DNA of 44,770 nucleotides from Clostridiales bacterium (GTDB taxonomy: Bacteria > Bacillota > Clostridia > Peptostreptococcales > Anaerovoracaceae). Both the position numbers and the translations under genes were made by a program. The notes under the pieces were generated by a model. That model was given only the letters and a program-made list of their open reading frames with translations. It did no database searches and had not been told where the DNA came from. This document shows positions 8,125 to 15,223 of the stretch, in pieces; position 1 is the first letter of the stretch, and the number at the start of each line of letters is the position of its first letter. The stretch spans positions 1 through 44,770 of the forward strand of contig JAAZGD010000057.1 in the NCBI GenBank assembly GCA_012511395.1, written 5' to 3'.

Positions 8125-8646
8125 ATGGAAGAAGTGCTGTATACTCCCGAGGAACTGGCAGAAAAATTAAAGCTGTCAAAGTATACCATCTACGAAATGA
8201 TTAAAAGAAATGAAATAGAGGCTCATAGAATAGGCAGATCCTTGCGTATTTCAGAAGGGCAGCTTCAGGATTATCTCATAAGAACAAGAGCCAAAGAAAA
8301 TACCTTTGACGGTCATATAGAATTTGAAAAGGGAATTCAGTACGGGGTAATAAGAGATGTAAAAATCGCTGTTAATACAGACCTTGAAGGCAAGGTAAGA
8401 ATATACATTAAGCCTGAAGATATAATTTTAAGCAGAGGTACATTTGTAAGCAGTGCAAGAAACATGCATTACGGCAAAGTCCTGGACCTTATGTATGATG
8501 ACAGACTGGCGAAGCTTATTTTAGATATAGGGATTCCTCTGGTAGTATTAATAACAAAAAGATCTTTGGATGAGATGGAGATAAAGATAGGTGACTATCT
8601 CTATGCCGTTTTTAAAACCATGTCAGTGAAGGTTACAAAGAGATAG
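8125..8646 (+). CDS. HTH (excisionase-type) / TOBE molybdate-responsive regulator
   Basis: The 173-residue protein has an N-terminal excisionase-like helix-turn-helix (about 5-50: YTPEELAEKLKLSKYTIYEM, then HRIGRSLRISEGQLQDYL) and a C-terminal region (about 70-172) that resembles a TOBE/Mop oxyanion-binding unit, including VRIYIKPEDIILSR and IKIGDYLYAVFKTMSVKV. One-component regulators of this type bind molybdate or tungstate and repress mod operons, much as ModE does. Its divergent position next to modA supports this. AAAGGA is seven bases before the ATG. Its 3' end overlaps that of the convergent gene by 14 bases. The ligand is inferred. Confidence 0.8.
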   Translation: MEEVLYTPEELAEKLKLSKYTIYEMIKRNEIEAHRIGRSLRISEGQLQDYLIRTRAKENTFDGHIEFEKGIQYGVIRDVKIAVNTDLEGKVRIYIKPEDIILSRGTFVSSARNMHYGKVLDLMYDDRLAKLILDIGIPLVVLITKRSLDEMEIKIGDYLYAVFKTMSVKVTKR

Positions 8647-9595
8647 TTTTCTTTTTAGCCTCCCTTTCCTGAACCTTGTCCAGCCTTTTCAATACACTTT
8701 TACAGGAACATGGCTCTTTTATGAACCTTGATATGTCACCTGTCCTGTAGCGAAGAAAGGGCATGCCTTCTCTTGTAAGGGTAGTCATTACTATTTCCCC
8801 CCACTGACCGTCGGGGAGGATTTTTTTTGTTTGAGGGTGGATTATTTCTATAAAAATATCGTTTTCTCTTAAGTGGTATCCCACAGGGGGATCAATTTGG
8901 GAATCCCTGCAGCTCATGGCACAGCCATAGCCTGTTTCCGTCATACCGTAGTGCTCAAAAACCTTGGAACCCCATATATTCTTAATTGAAGTGACAGTAT
9001 GGAGGCTTACGTAATCTGCGCTTAAAAGAACTGATTCAGGCCGTAGATAGGGCTTTCTTTCCATAAGGCCGAGGAGTAAAGAGGGAGGACCTATAATGGA
9101 GGTTATACCATCTTCATCAGGATTAAATGTGGGCTGTGCCCCGAGACGGGTAACGGCTTTTTCTAAAAGCAAGCCCAGAGAGCCTTCCGCTTCGTGGGGA
9201 AAGAGAATCAGAACCTTGTCCTTTTTGGAAATCATGCATCTTAAACCGAAGTTAAAATAGTCCATGGTATTCTCTTGGTCCTTTTCCGTAAAAAAAACCC
9301 TTTTGGGCTCACCTTGGGAGCCGCTTGTAAAGATTGTGACCACCCTTTGGATTCTGCTCTTAGGAACACAGAGCATATCTGAATAATTATCTTTTAAATC
9401 GGAGGTTGTGGTAAAGGGTATGTCTTCCCAGGGCAAAGAAGGGTTAAGCCTCTTTCTGTGAAAGGGGCTTTGTTCATATACATAGAAGATAAGGCCTTCT
9501 CTTTTATTCTTAACGTAGCTGTCAATGGCTTCTCTTGTTAGAGGGAGGTCTTTAGAAAGTCCGAGCTTTTCTTTAATAAAGGGATCAAGATACAT
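8633..9595 (-). CDS. Short PaaK-like AMP-binding enzyme (DVU_1553-like)
   Basis: Members of the acyl-adenylate superfamily activate a carboxylate with ATP and often pass it to CoA. The sequence has the phosphate loop FTSGSQGEPKRVFF, the EHYGMTETGY motif, and a core ending MPFLRYRTGDISRF. At 320 residues it is about 100 shorter than phenylacetate-CoA ligase and lacks most of the mobile C-terminal domain, so it may only adenylylate or bind nucleotide. The substrate is unknown. ATG 9595 is preferred; GTG 9607 is an alternative. Last gene of the radical SAM operon, a setting I recall for the DVU_1553 family, which suggests a role in maturing the aldehyde oxidoreductase rather than in catabolism. 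Confidence 0.8.
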   Translation of the reverse strand: MYLDPFIKEKLGLSKDLPLTREAIDSYVKNKREGLIFYVYEQSPFHRKRLNPSLPWEDIPFTTTSDLKDNYSDMLCVPKSRIQRVVTIFTSGSQGEPKRVFFTEKDQENTMDYFNFGLRCMISKKDKVLILFPHEAEGSLGLLLEKAVTRLGAQPTFNPDEDGITSIIGPPSLLLGLMERKPYLRPESVLLSADYVSLHTVTSIKNIWGSKVFEHYGMTETGYGCAMSCRDSQIDPPVGYHLRENDIFIEIIHPQTKKILPDGQWGEIVMTTLTREGMPFLRYRTGDISRFIKEPCSCKSVLKRLDKVQEREAKKKTISL

Positions 9596-9600
9596 TTTTA

Positions 9601-9969
9601 CTACCACTCTAAAAGATCTGTAAGCTTTTCATAGGTGGCTTGAATCAAGGTGGGGCAAAGGGTCTCCTTGCGGGAGTCGTCGTCTCCTACAAGCATGTAA
9701 CAGGAAGTAGTTCCGAAGGTTTCTGTAAACCAGTCATTTAACTGTGAGATTCTATATTCTTTTGCCTTCTCGTTATCTATGAGAGAGAGAAGACAGAACC
9801 CTGCTGAAAGGGCGCCACACTTTTCTGTAAGGCCCATACCGCCGCAAAGACCTCTCATAGCTTTAATAAGATCAGGGTTATCCTTTCCAAGATGTTCCAA
9901 AGCCAGAATGAAAATAATCTGGCTGCAGCAGTAGCCTTCAAGGGACAGCATCATAATTTTTTCTTTCAT
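9601..9969 (-). CDS. C-GCAxxG-C-C family protein (DVU_1555-like)
   Basis: A 122-residue protein with spaced cysteines typical of the C_GCAxxG_C_C family: Cys14-Cys15 (GYCCSQ), Cys42 (GLCGGMG), Cys51 in KCGALSAG, then Cys59, Cys90 and Cys105. The family is thought to bind a metal or cluster or to act in redox chemistry; no function is established. The start at 9969 is chosen because AAAAGG lies nine bases upstream, whereas the ATG at 9987 has no site and would overlap the previous gene. It is sandwiched between the methyltransferase and AMP-binding genes with gaps of only 4-5 bases. Confidence 0.8.
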   Translation of the reverse strand: MKEKIMMLSLEGYCCSQIIFILALEHLGKDNPDLIKAMRGLCGGMGLTEKCGALSAGFCLLSLIDNEKAKEYRISQLNDWFTETFGTTSCYMLVGDDDSRKETLCPTLIQATYEKLTDLLEW

Positions 9970-9973
9970 ATTT

Positions 9974-10678
9974 TTATACCTTTTCATAAACTAAAAGACA
10001 GTACCCTGTGTTTTTACTTTGCGCTTCCGCCGGCACATAATCATCAAGGGAGCCTTCCTTCATAATAATTTCAGCTGCATAAGTAGTAAGGTCATAGGTT
10101 CTGTCTTCAAAGAGAAGTTCCTTGAATCCTATTTTCTCAATATCAGGTCTAAGTCTGTCCATAAGAAGGACTTTATTAAAGACATAAGTGGATGGAGGAG
10201 TTTCCTTTTCATCCTCTGAAAGTGTACCCTGTTTATGTCTTTCCTGATAATCGTAAACTTTTTCATCTACTTTTTTTTTATTAAAATCATCCAAAGTCTT
10301 CCAGTAAAGAGAAGAGATTAAAAGTTTTCCGCCTTTTTTTAGAACACAGTAGGCTTCGTGGACAGCCTCCAAAGGCAAATTGATTTCTGAGAGAACGCAC
10401 TCCATTAAGATGCCGTCAAAGGTATGGGAGGAAAAGCCATCAAGAAATTCCCCGTCTCCTATTTGAAAATCTATATGAGGGAACTTTTCTTTGGCCTTCC
10501 CGATTTTTTCTGCATTTAGATCTATGGCCGTTGGAACTAAAGAGTATTCTTCATAAAGGAAGTTGGCAGTATCTCCTTCTCCTGAACCTATATCAAGGAC
10601 CTTGTCTCCCTCTTTAAAATTACAGATTTCCAATCCTCTTCTTGTTATGTCGAATCCGCCTGGTCTTTTAAGACTCAT
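9974..10678 (-). CDS. Class I SAM-dependent methyltransferase (DVU_1556-like)
   Basis: The 234-residue protein has a standard Rossmann methyltransferase core: motif I VLDIGSGEGDT (27-37), an acidic residue after strand 2 (AIDLN), a GDGEFLDGF segment and the post-I FDGILMECVLSEI stretch. A 65-residue insertion follows, and the C-terminus carries YDLTTYAAEIIM. The substrate is unknown. Its ATG at 10678 overlaps the stop of the radical SAM gene (ATGA) and is preceded by AAGGAG, indicating translational coupling. The constant pairing with that radical SAM enzyme suggests both act on the same small molecule or protein. I recall this as the DVU_1556 (TrsM) family. Confidence 0.85.
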   Translation of the reverse strand: MSLKRPGGFDITRRGLEICNFKEGDKVLDIGSGEGDTANFLYEEYSLVPTAIDLNAEKIGKAKEKFPHIDFQIGDGEFLDGFSSHTFDGILMECVLSEINLPLEAVHEAYCVLKKGGKLLISSLYWKTLDDFNKKKVDEKVYDYQERHKQGTLSEDEKETPPSTYVFNKVLLMDRLRPDIEKIGFKELLFEDRTYDLTTYAAEIIMKEGSLDDYVPAEAQSKNTGYCLLVYEKV

Positions 10679-12060
10679 TTTCTTTCTCCTTCCAGCCGTT
10701 CTCTGTGATAAATATTGTATGAGCAAAAGGGAATTACCCTGTTGTCAGGTGATAACACATGAACTCTGCAGCGCTTCAGCCTTTCCTGATCTACAGACAG
10801 GCAGTCCTGAAAGGCCATGGAAGATAAAGTGAACATGGAACGCTTGCAGTTATACAGAAAGCTGTCAAAGGAATCGGGGGAATCAGCTGAGCAGCAGCAT
10901 GTGTTTCCCTTGCCGCCCCATTTATTTAAAACAAAGCCTCTGTCTTTAATAATGATATCCAAGGGGTCCACAGAAGTACAGCAGCAGGCAGGTTCTTCGA
11001 GAGTATCTTCTCTCAAAGGTGTTATGGTTTTATCCTCTGATATGGTAAAGGTGCCGTGAAATCCACAGAGGGGATGGCCTGTTGCCATGGGAGACAGCAT
11101 GTCTTTAGTAATTTTACCTTCTGTAGCCCTTTCAATCTCATCTAAAAGTTCAAACATTGTAACTCTTTTATTAAGAGTGTCTTTTACTGTATCTACAGGA
11201 TATCTGCCGAAGAAAGAGACGGGCTGAAAGTGAATCCCTGAGACTATATCGAGATTTTCAAAGAGAAAATCCATCATTTCCTTTATTTCATGAAAGTTTA
11301 CACCTTTAACAAGGGTAGGAACAAGGGTAACGGGAAGCTGTGCCTTTCTGCAGTTTTCAATGGCTTTTTTCTTTAAATGAAGAAGCCTTTCATTTCGTAA
11401 AGCCATATAAGTTTTATCATTTGTGGAATCGAATTGAAGAAAGACAACAGATGCGCCGTTTTCTTTAAGATTTTCAGCATAGCCCTCTTCTAGGGCAAGA
11501 CGTTTGCCATTTGTATTTATCTGTAAGTATGGAAAACTTAAATCCTTGGCTGTTTTCAACATTTCCGGCAAGTCATCCCTTACAGTCGGTTCGCCGCCTG
11601 AAAACTGTATGTTGTAGGGCCTTTCTTCTCCCAGAGACTTAAGAAATTTCAACTTTTCCTCTATTTCCAAAAGAGAGGGCTCAAATTCATCTATGGCTCT
11701 CTCAGATTCCGCAAAGCAGTAAGGGCAGTGTTGGTTGCACCGTTTAGTTATCTCAAGCAAAACGCAGCAGGGTGTCTGCATATGGTTTTCACAAGGGCCG
11801 CAATGAAGAGGGCACTCAGTATTGCCCTTAAAGGCGTCCGTTCCCTTAGTCAGAGGCTTTTTAGGAGGAATGTTAACGGTCTTTACAGAATCCCACTTCA
11901 AAAATGCTTCCAAAGAATCACATACTAAAAGAGAAAAATTTCCATGTTCAGGACAAGTTTTTTCCAGATAAACGAGATTGCCGGAAGCTTTGTAGCAAGC
12001 AGGTATAAGCTTTTGGCAACATGGACATAAACTGGTGGTTTTTCTGATAATTTCAGTCAA
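10675..12060 (-). CDS. Radical SAM enzyme with extra cysteine-rich regions (TrsS-like)
   Basis: The 461-residue enzyme has a CxxxCxxC radical SAM motif (Cys108, Cys112, Cys115), a GGEPTVRDD motif, and a partial TIM barrel to about residue 310. Flanking cysteines suggest further clusters or zinc: CPCC at 12-15, C36, CPLHCGPC at 83-90, CC at 98-99, then CCC near residues 357 and 387, and a final C-rich tail (CRVHVLSPDNRVIPFC). The N-terminal layout resembles the tetraether-lipid/methyltransferase-like radical SAM group. I recall a family named radical SAM (seleno)protein TrsS in this gene neighbourhood, some members having selenocysteine; none is visible here. Start TTG 12060 has AAGGAGG eight bases upstream. 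Substrate unknown. Confidence 0.85.
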   Translation of the reverse strand: MTEIIRKTTSLCPCCQKLIPACYKASGNLVYLEKTCPEHGNFSLLVCDSLEAFLKWDSVKTVNIPPKKPLTKGTDAFKGNTECPLHCGPCENHMQTPCCVLLEITKRCNQHCPYCFAESERAIDEFEPSLLEIEEKLKFLKSLGEERPYNIQFSGGEPTVRDDLPEMLKTAKDLSFPYLQINTNGKRLALEEGYAENLKENGASVVFLQFDSTNDKTYMALRNERLLHLKKKAIENCRKAQLPVTLVPTLVKGVNFHEIKEMMDFLFENLDIVSGIHFQPVSFFGRYPVDTVKDTLNKRVTMFELLDEIERATEGKITKDMLSPMATGHPLCGFHGTFTISEDKTITPLREDTLEEPACCCTSVDPLDIIIKDRGFVLNKWGGKGNTCCCSADSPDSFDSFLYNCKRSMFTLSSMAFQDCLSVDQERLKRCRVHVLSPDNRVIPFCSYNIYHRERLEGERK

Positions 12061-12084
12061 AATAAAGCCTCCTTAAACAAGGAA

Positions 12085-12113
12085 ATTATATAGGGAGGGT
12101 GATTTTTTGTCAA
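12085..12113 (-). promoter_or_regulatory. Consensus promoter of the radical SAM/maturation operon
   Basis: On the minus strand TTGACA (12113-12108), 17 nt, TATAAT (12090-12085), a perfect sigma-A promoter 25 nt upstream of the TTG start at 12060. Confidence 0.75.
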
Positions 12114-12169
12114 ACCGGGGGAAAGGTTAAAAATAACAATAAAGTACCATAATCAAATGCAATAGATTA

Positions 12170-12199
12170 TTGATAAAACTGTGGAACTTATGGTATATT
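12170..12199 (+). promoter_or_regulatory. Promoter of the aldehyde oxidoreductase operon
   Basis: TTGATA, 18 nt, TATATT on the plus strand, leaving a leader of roughly 75 nt before the ATG at 12282. The rest of the intergenic stretch 12114-12281 is A/T-rich; I saw no molybdenum-cofactor riboswitch motif. Confidence 0.5.
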
Positions 12200-12281
12200 C
12201 AAGGTGGAATATTTTCAAACAATCTCAACTTATATTTATTGTGATTTCTCACAGGAAAAAGATATCAGGGAGGAAGTATCT

Positions 12282-15131
12282 ATGAAATTGCGGAAGCTAA
12301 CTTTAAACATTAACGGCGCGGATAGAATGTTTATCTGCAATCCGGAAACAGACTGTTTGGCCACCGTTATAAGAAGACTTGGTTTAACGGGAACCAAAGT
12401 AGGCTGCGGAACAGGTGTATGTGGTGCCTGCTCTGTTATTCTTAACGGGAAAGTAGTAAGGTCCTGTACAAGGAAAATTTCATCTATTGAGGAATACAGC
12501 AAAATTACCACAATTGAAGGTATAGGTGCTCCAAATTACCTTCATCCTTTGCAGGTGGCATTTATGCATTCAGGTGCTGTACAGTGCGGTTTCTGTACAC
12601 CGGGATTCATCGTATCCGCTTACGGCCTTCTTCAGGAAAACCCCAATCCCACAAGAGAAGACGTGAGAGAGTGGTTCCATAAGCACAGAAACATTTGCAG
12701 ATGTACAGGTTACAAGCAAATAGTGGATGCAGTTATGAATGCAGCTAAAGTAATGCGAGGCGACTGCGCTTTGGAAGACATTATGGTGAAGCTACCTGAA
12801 GACAGGGATTACTACGGCAAGCCCTTAGTAAGGCCTGCAGCTCTTGCAAAGGTATGCGGTGTGGCTGACTACGGTGATGACATTGAGCTTAAGATGCCTG
12901 AAGGAACTCTTCATGCAGTATTTGTTCAGCCTAAAGTAACTCACCATGCGAAGCTTTTGAAGATCAATACGGAAGAAGCAGAAAAAATGCCGGGTGTATA
13001 TAAGATTATTACCCACAAGGATGTTAAAGGATCGAACAGATTGAATTTCTTCCAGCTTTCCGCAAGGACTCTTGCCACAGAGCAGAGCCATGTGCTTTTG
13101 GCTGAAGATAAAATATTCAACTACGGCGACGTTGTGGCCATGGTTGCGGCAGATACCAAAGAACATGCAAGAAATGCCGCTGCCAAGGTTACCATAGAAT
13201 TTGAGCAGCTGCCGGAATACTTAAATTACCTGGAAGCAGTAATGCCTGATGCTCAAAGAATCCATGATGACCATCCAAACGTATGGTGCCTGCAGCCCAC
13301 ATTGAAGGGCGAAGAGGATGTTAAAGGCCTTATAGATAAGTCGGCAAATGTGGTGGAAGGAAGCTTCTACTCCACAAGGGAGCCCCATATGCCTATTGAA
13401 GGCGATACCATTCAAGCTTACTGGGGCGACGACGGCATGTTGACAGTTCACTGTAAAGCTATGGCAATTTACGCAAATATAGGAGATATTGCAGAAGCCA
13501 CAGGAGTTGATCCTGAAAAGATCAGAGTGGTACAAAATCCAACGGGAGCATCCTTTGGATGGGGAATTGCCGGAGCCACTTATTCCCTGGCGGCTATAGC
13601 ATGCTTGGCCTGTGATGACCTTCCTGTTGCTCTGTCCATGAACTATCAGGAATTCATGGCCTTCAGCGGAAAACGTGCACCTTCCTTTACAAATGCAAGG
13701 CTTGCCTGCGATGATAAGGGCAAGATAATTGCTGCAGAGTGGGATTGCGGACTTGATCACGGCGCATATAACGAGCTGGGTGACGACCTGACCACAAGGC
13801 CTGCAAGGTTCACATTCTTCCCCTACAATGTGCCTAATGTTATGGCCCTTTGCAGGGTTGCATGTACAAACCATGCTTATGCAACTGCATATCGTGGTTA
13901 CGGCTCACCTCAAGCATACACATCTTCAGAAGCTCTCATGGATATGATGGCTGAAAAACTTGGAATGGACCCCTTTGAAATAAGATGGGTTAATATTGCA
14001 AGAGAAGGAGATCTTAATATTAACAGCTACCCCTTTGTGGATTACCCAATGGAAAAAATGATGCAGACCATGAAACCGATTTATGAAAAGGCAGTGGCAA
14101 AAGCAAAGGCTGAGGACACTCCTAAAAAGAGAAGGGGAGTGGGAATTGCATGGGGTGGCTACAATGTAACTGAGGGAACCTCCGACCAGTGCACAGTAGC
14201 TCTGGAGTTAAGCCCTGAAGGAAAATTTGTAAAATACGATACTTGGCAGGACCAGGGCCAGGGCGGAGACATAGGATCTCTTATGACTACACTGGAAGCT
14301 CTGAAGCCTTTAGGTGTTTCAGTGGATGATATAGTTCTCATACAAAACGACAGCAAACACTGTCCTGACTCAGGAGCAACCGCTTCAAGCCGTCAGCACT
14401 ATATGAACAGCATCGCAGTTTCCATGGCAGCAGAAAAACTTATAAACGCCATGAAGAAAAAGGACGGAACCTTTAGAACCTACGATGAGATGGTGGCGGA
14501 AAAGATACCTACAAAGTATGAGGCACAGTATGAGAATCCAACAGATCCCGACCTTGCCGATCTTGATCCAAACACAGGCGTAGGAAATCCAACACCTGCA
14601 TATACCTATGCTCTGTTCATGGCAGAAGTGGAAGTGGATACAGAGACGGGCAAGACAAAGGTTATAGGCTATACATCTGTAAATGACGTAGGAGTAATCG
14701 GAAATGTGGCAGCAGTGGAAGGACAAGCTTACGGCGGACTTTCCCACTGCATAGGTTTTGCTCTTTCTGAAAACTATGATGATGTTAAAAAGCATGACAA
14801 TATTTTCGGCGCAGGAATACCAACCTGTACTGACATACCTGATGACTTCAATCTTATTCATCATGTTACTCCAAGGAAGAAGAACCCCTTTGGTTCATCA
14901 GGTTCATCGGAGGCATTCCAGTCCTCAGGTCATATGGCAGTAATAAATGCTATTAACAATGCCTGCGGCGTAAGAATTTATGAGTTGCCTGCAACTCCTG
15001 CGAAAGTTAAGGCCGGGCTGGATAAGCTTGCAAAGGGTGAGGAGATTAAACCGCCTAAGAAATACTTCCTGGGCTCCGACTTCTATGAGGAGATGGCAAA
15101 CTTGAAAGCAAATCCCATTAAGGTGGAATAG
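12282..15131 (+). CDS. Single-chain molybdenum aldehyde oxidoreductase (xanthine oxidase family)
   Basis: This 949-residue enzyme carries both iron-sulfur and molybdenum domains in one chain, like Desulfovibrio gigas Mop (about 907 residues), without the FAD domain of xanthine dehydrogenase. First [2Fe-2S]: Cys42, 47, 50, 62. Second: Cys102, 105, 139, 141 (QCGFCTPG, ICRCTGY). From about residue 180 the molybdopterin domains follow, with YRGYGSPQAY and a C-terminal FGSSGSSEAFQS whose Glu should be the catalytic base. It probably oxidises aldehydes to acids with water as oxygen source. ATG 12282 has AGGGAGGA upstream; in-frame starts further upstream lack a site. The surrounding operons supply molybdate uptake and cofactor maturation. 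Actual substrate unknown. Confidence 0.93.
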   Translation: MKLRKLTLNINGADRMFICNPETDCLATVIRRLGLTGTKVGCGTGVCGACSVILNGKVVRSCTRKISSIEEYSKITTIEGIGAPNYLHPLQVAFMHSGAVQCGFCTPGFIVSAYGLLQENPNPTREDVREWFHKHRNICRCTGYKQIVDAVMNAAKVMRGDCALEDIMVKLPEDRDYYGKPLVRPAALAKVCGVADYGDDIELKMPEGTLHAVFVQPKVTHHAKLLKINTEEAEKMPGVYKIITHKDVKGSNRLNFFQLSARTLATEQSHVLLAEDKIFNYGDVVAMVAADTKEHARNAAAKVTIEFEQLPEYLNYLEAVMPDAQRIHDDHPNVWCLQPTLKGEEDVKGLIDKSANVVEGSFYSTREPHMPIEGDTIQAYWGDDGMLTVHCKAMAIYANIGDIAEATGVDPEKIRVVQNPTGASFGWGIAGATYSLAAIACLACDDLPVALSMNYQEFMAFSGKRAPSFTNARLACDDKGKIIAAEWDCGLDHGAYNELGDDLTTRPARFTFFPYNVPNVMALCRVACTNHAYATAYRGYGSPQAYTSSEALMDMMAEKLGMDPFEIRWVNIAREGDLNINSYPFVDYPMEKMMQTMKPIYEKAVAKAKAEDTPKKRRGVGIAWGGYNVTEGTSDQCTVALELSPEGKFVKYDTWQDQGQGGDIGSLMTTLEALKPLGVSVDDIVLIQNDSKHCPDSGATASSRQHYMNSIAVSMAAEKLINAMKKKDGTFRTYDEMVAEKIPTKYEAQYENPTDPDLADLDPNTGVGNPTPAYTYALFMAEVEVDTETGKTKVIGYTSVNDVGVIGNVAAVEGQAYGGLSHCIGFALSENYDDVKKHDNIFGAGIPTCTDIPDDFNLIHHVTPRKKNPFGSSGSSEAFQSSGHMAVINAINNACGVRIYELPATPAKVKAGLDKLAKGEEIKPPKKYFLGSDFYEEMANLKANPIKVE

Positions 15132-15166
15132 CAAAATCTTTAAAAAGCTGAATAACAAATGAAAGT

Positions 15167-15209
15167 CGGTAGGTTTGCGGGATGGTTCATTTCGCAAGCC
15201 TATCGTTTT
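15167..15209 (+). terminator. Terminator or attenuator hairpin inside the aldehyde oxidoreductase operon
   Basis: A 13-bp stem (15167-15179 with 15193-15205, two positions as G-U pairs) and a 13-nt loop are followed by TTTTA. It ends only about 15 nt before the next start codon, so partial termination would lower expression of the downstream electron-transfer genes relative to the enzyme. Confidence 0.6.
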
Positions 15210-15223
15210 ATAAAGGTGAAAGT

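Noticed and set aside
10675..12060. Selenocysteine in the TrsS-like radical SAM protein
   Set aside because: No in-frame TGA occurs; the N-terminal motif is CPCC with ordinary cysteines.
12061..12281. Possible molybdenum cofactor riboswitch before the aldehyde oxidoreductase gene
   Set aside because: The leader after the promoter is only about 75 nt and A/T-rich; no conserved riboswitch core or paired stems could be found.
13221..13874. Long open frame on the minus strand inside the aldehyde oxidoreductase gene
   Set aside because: It lies fully opposite a gene with clear family motifs, has no ribosome binding site and has a low-complexity, cysteine-rich translation typical of a shadow frame.
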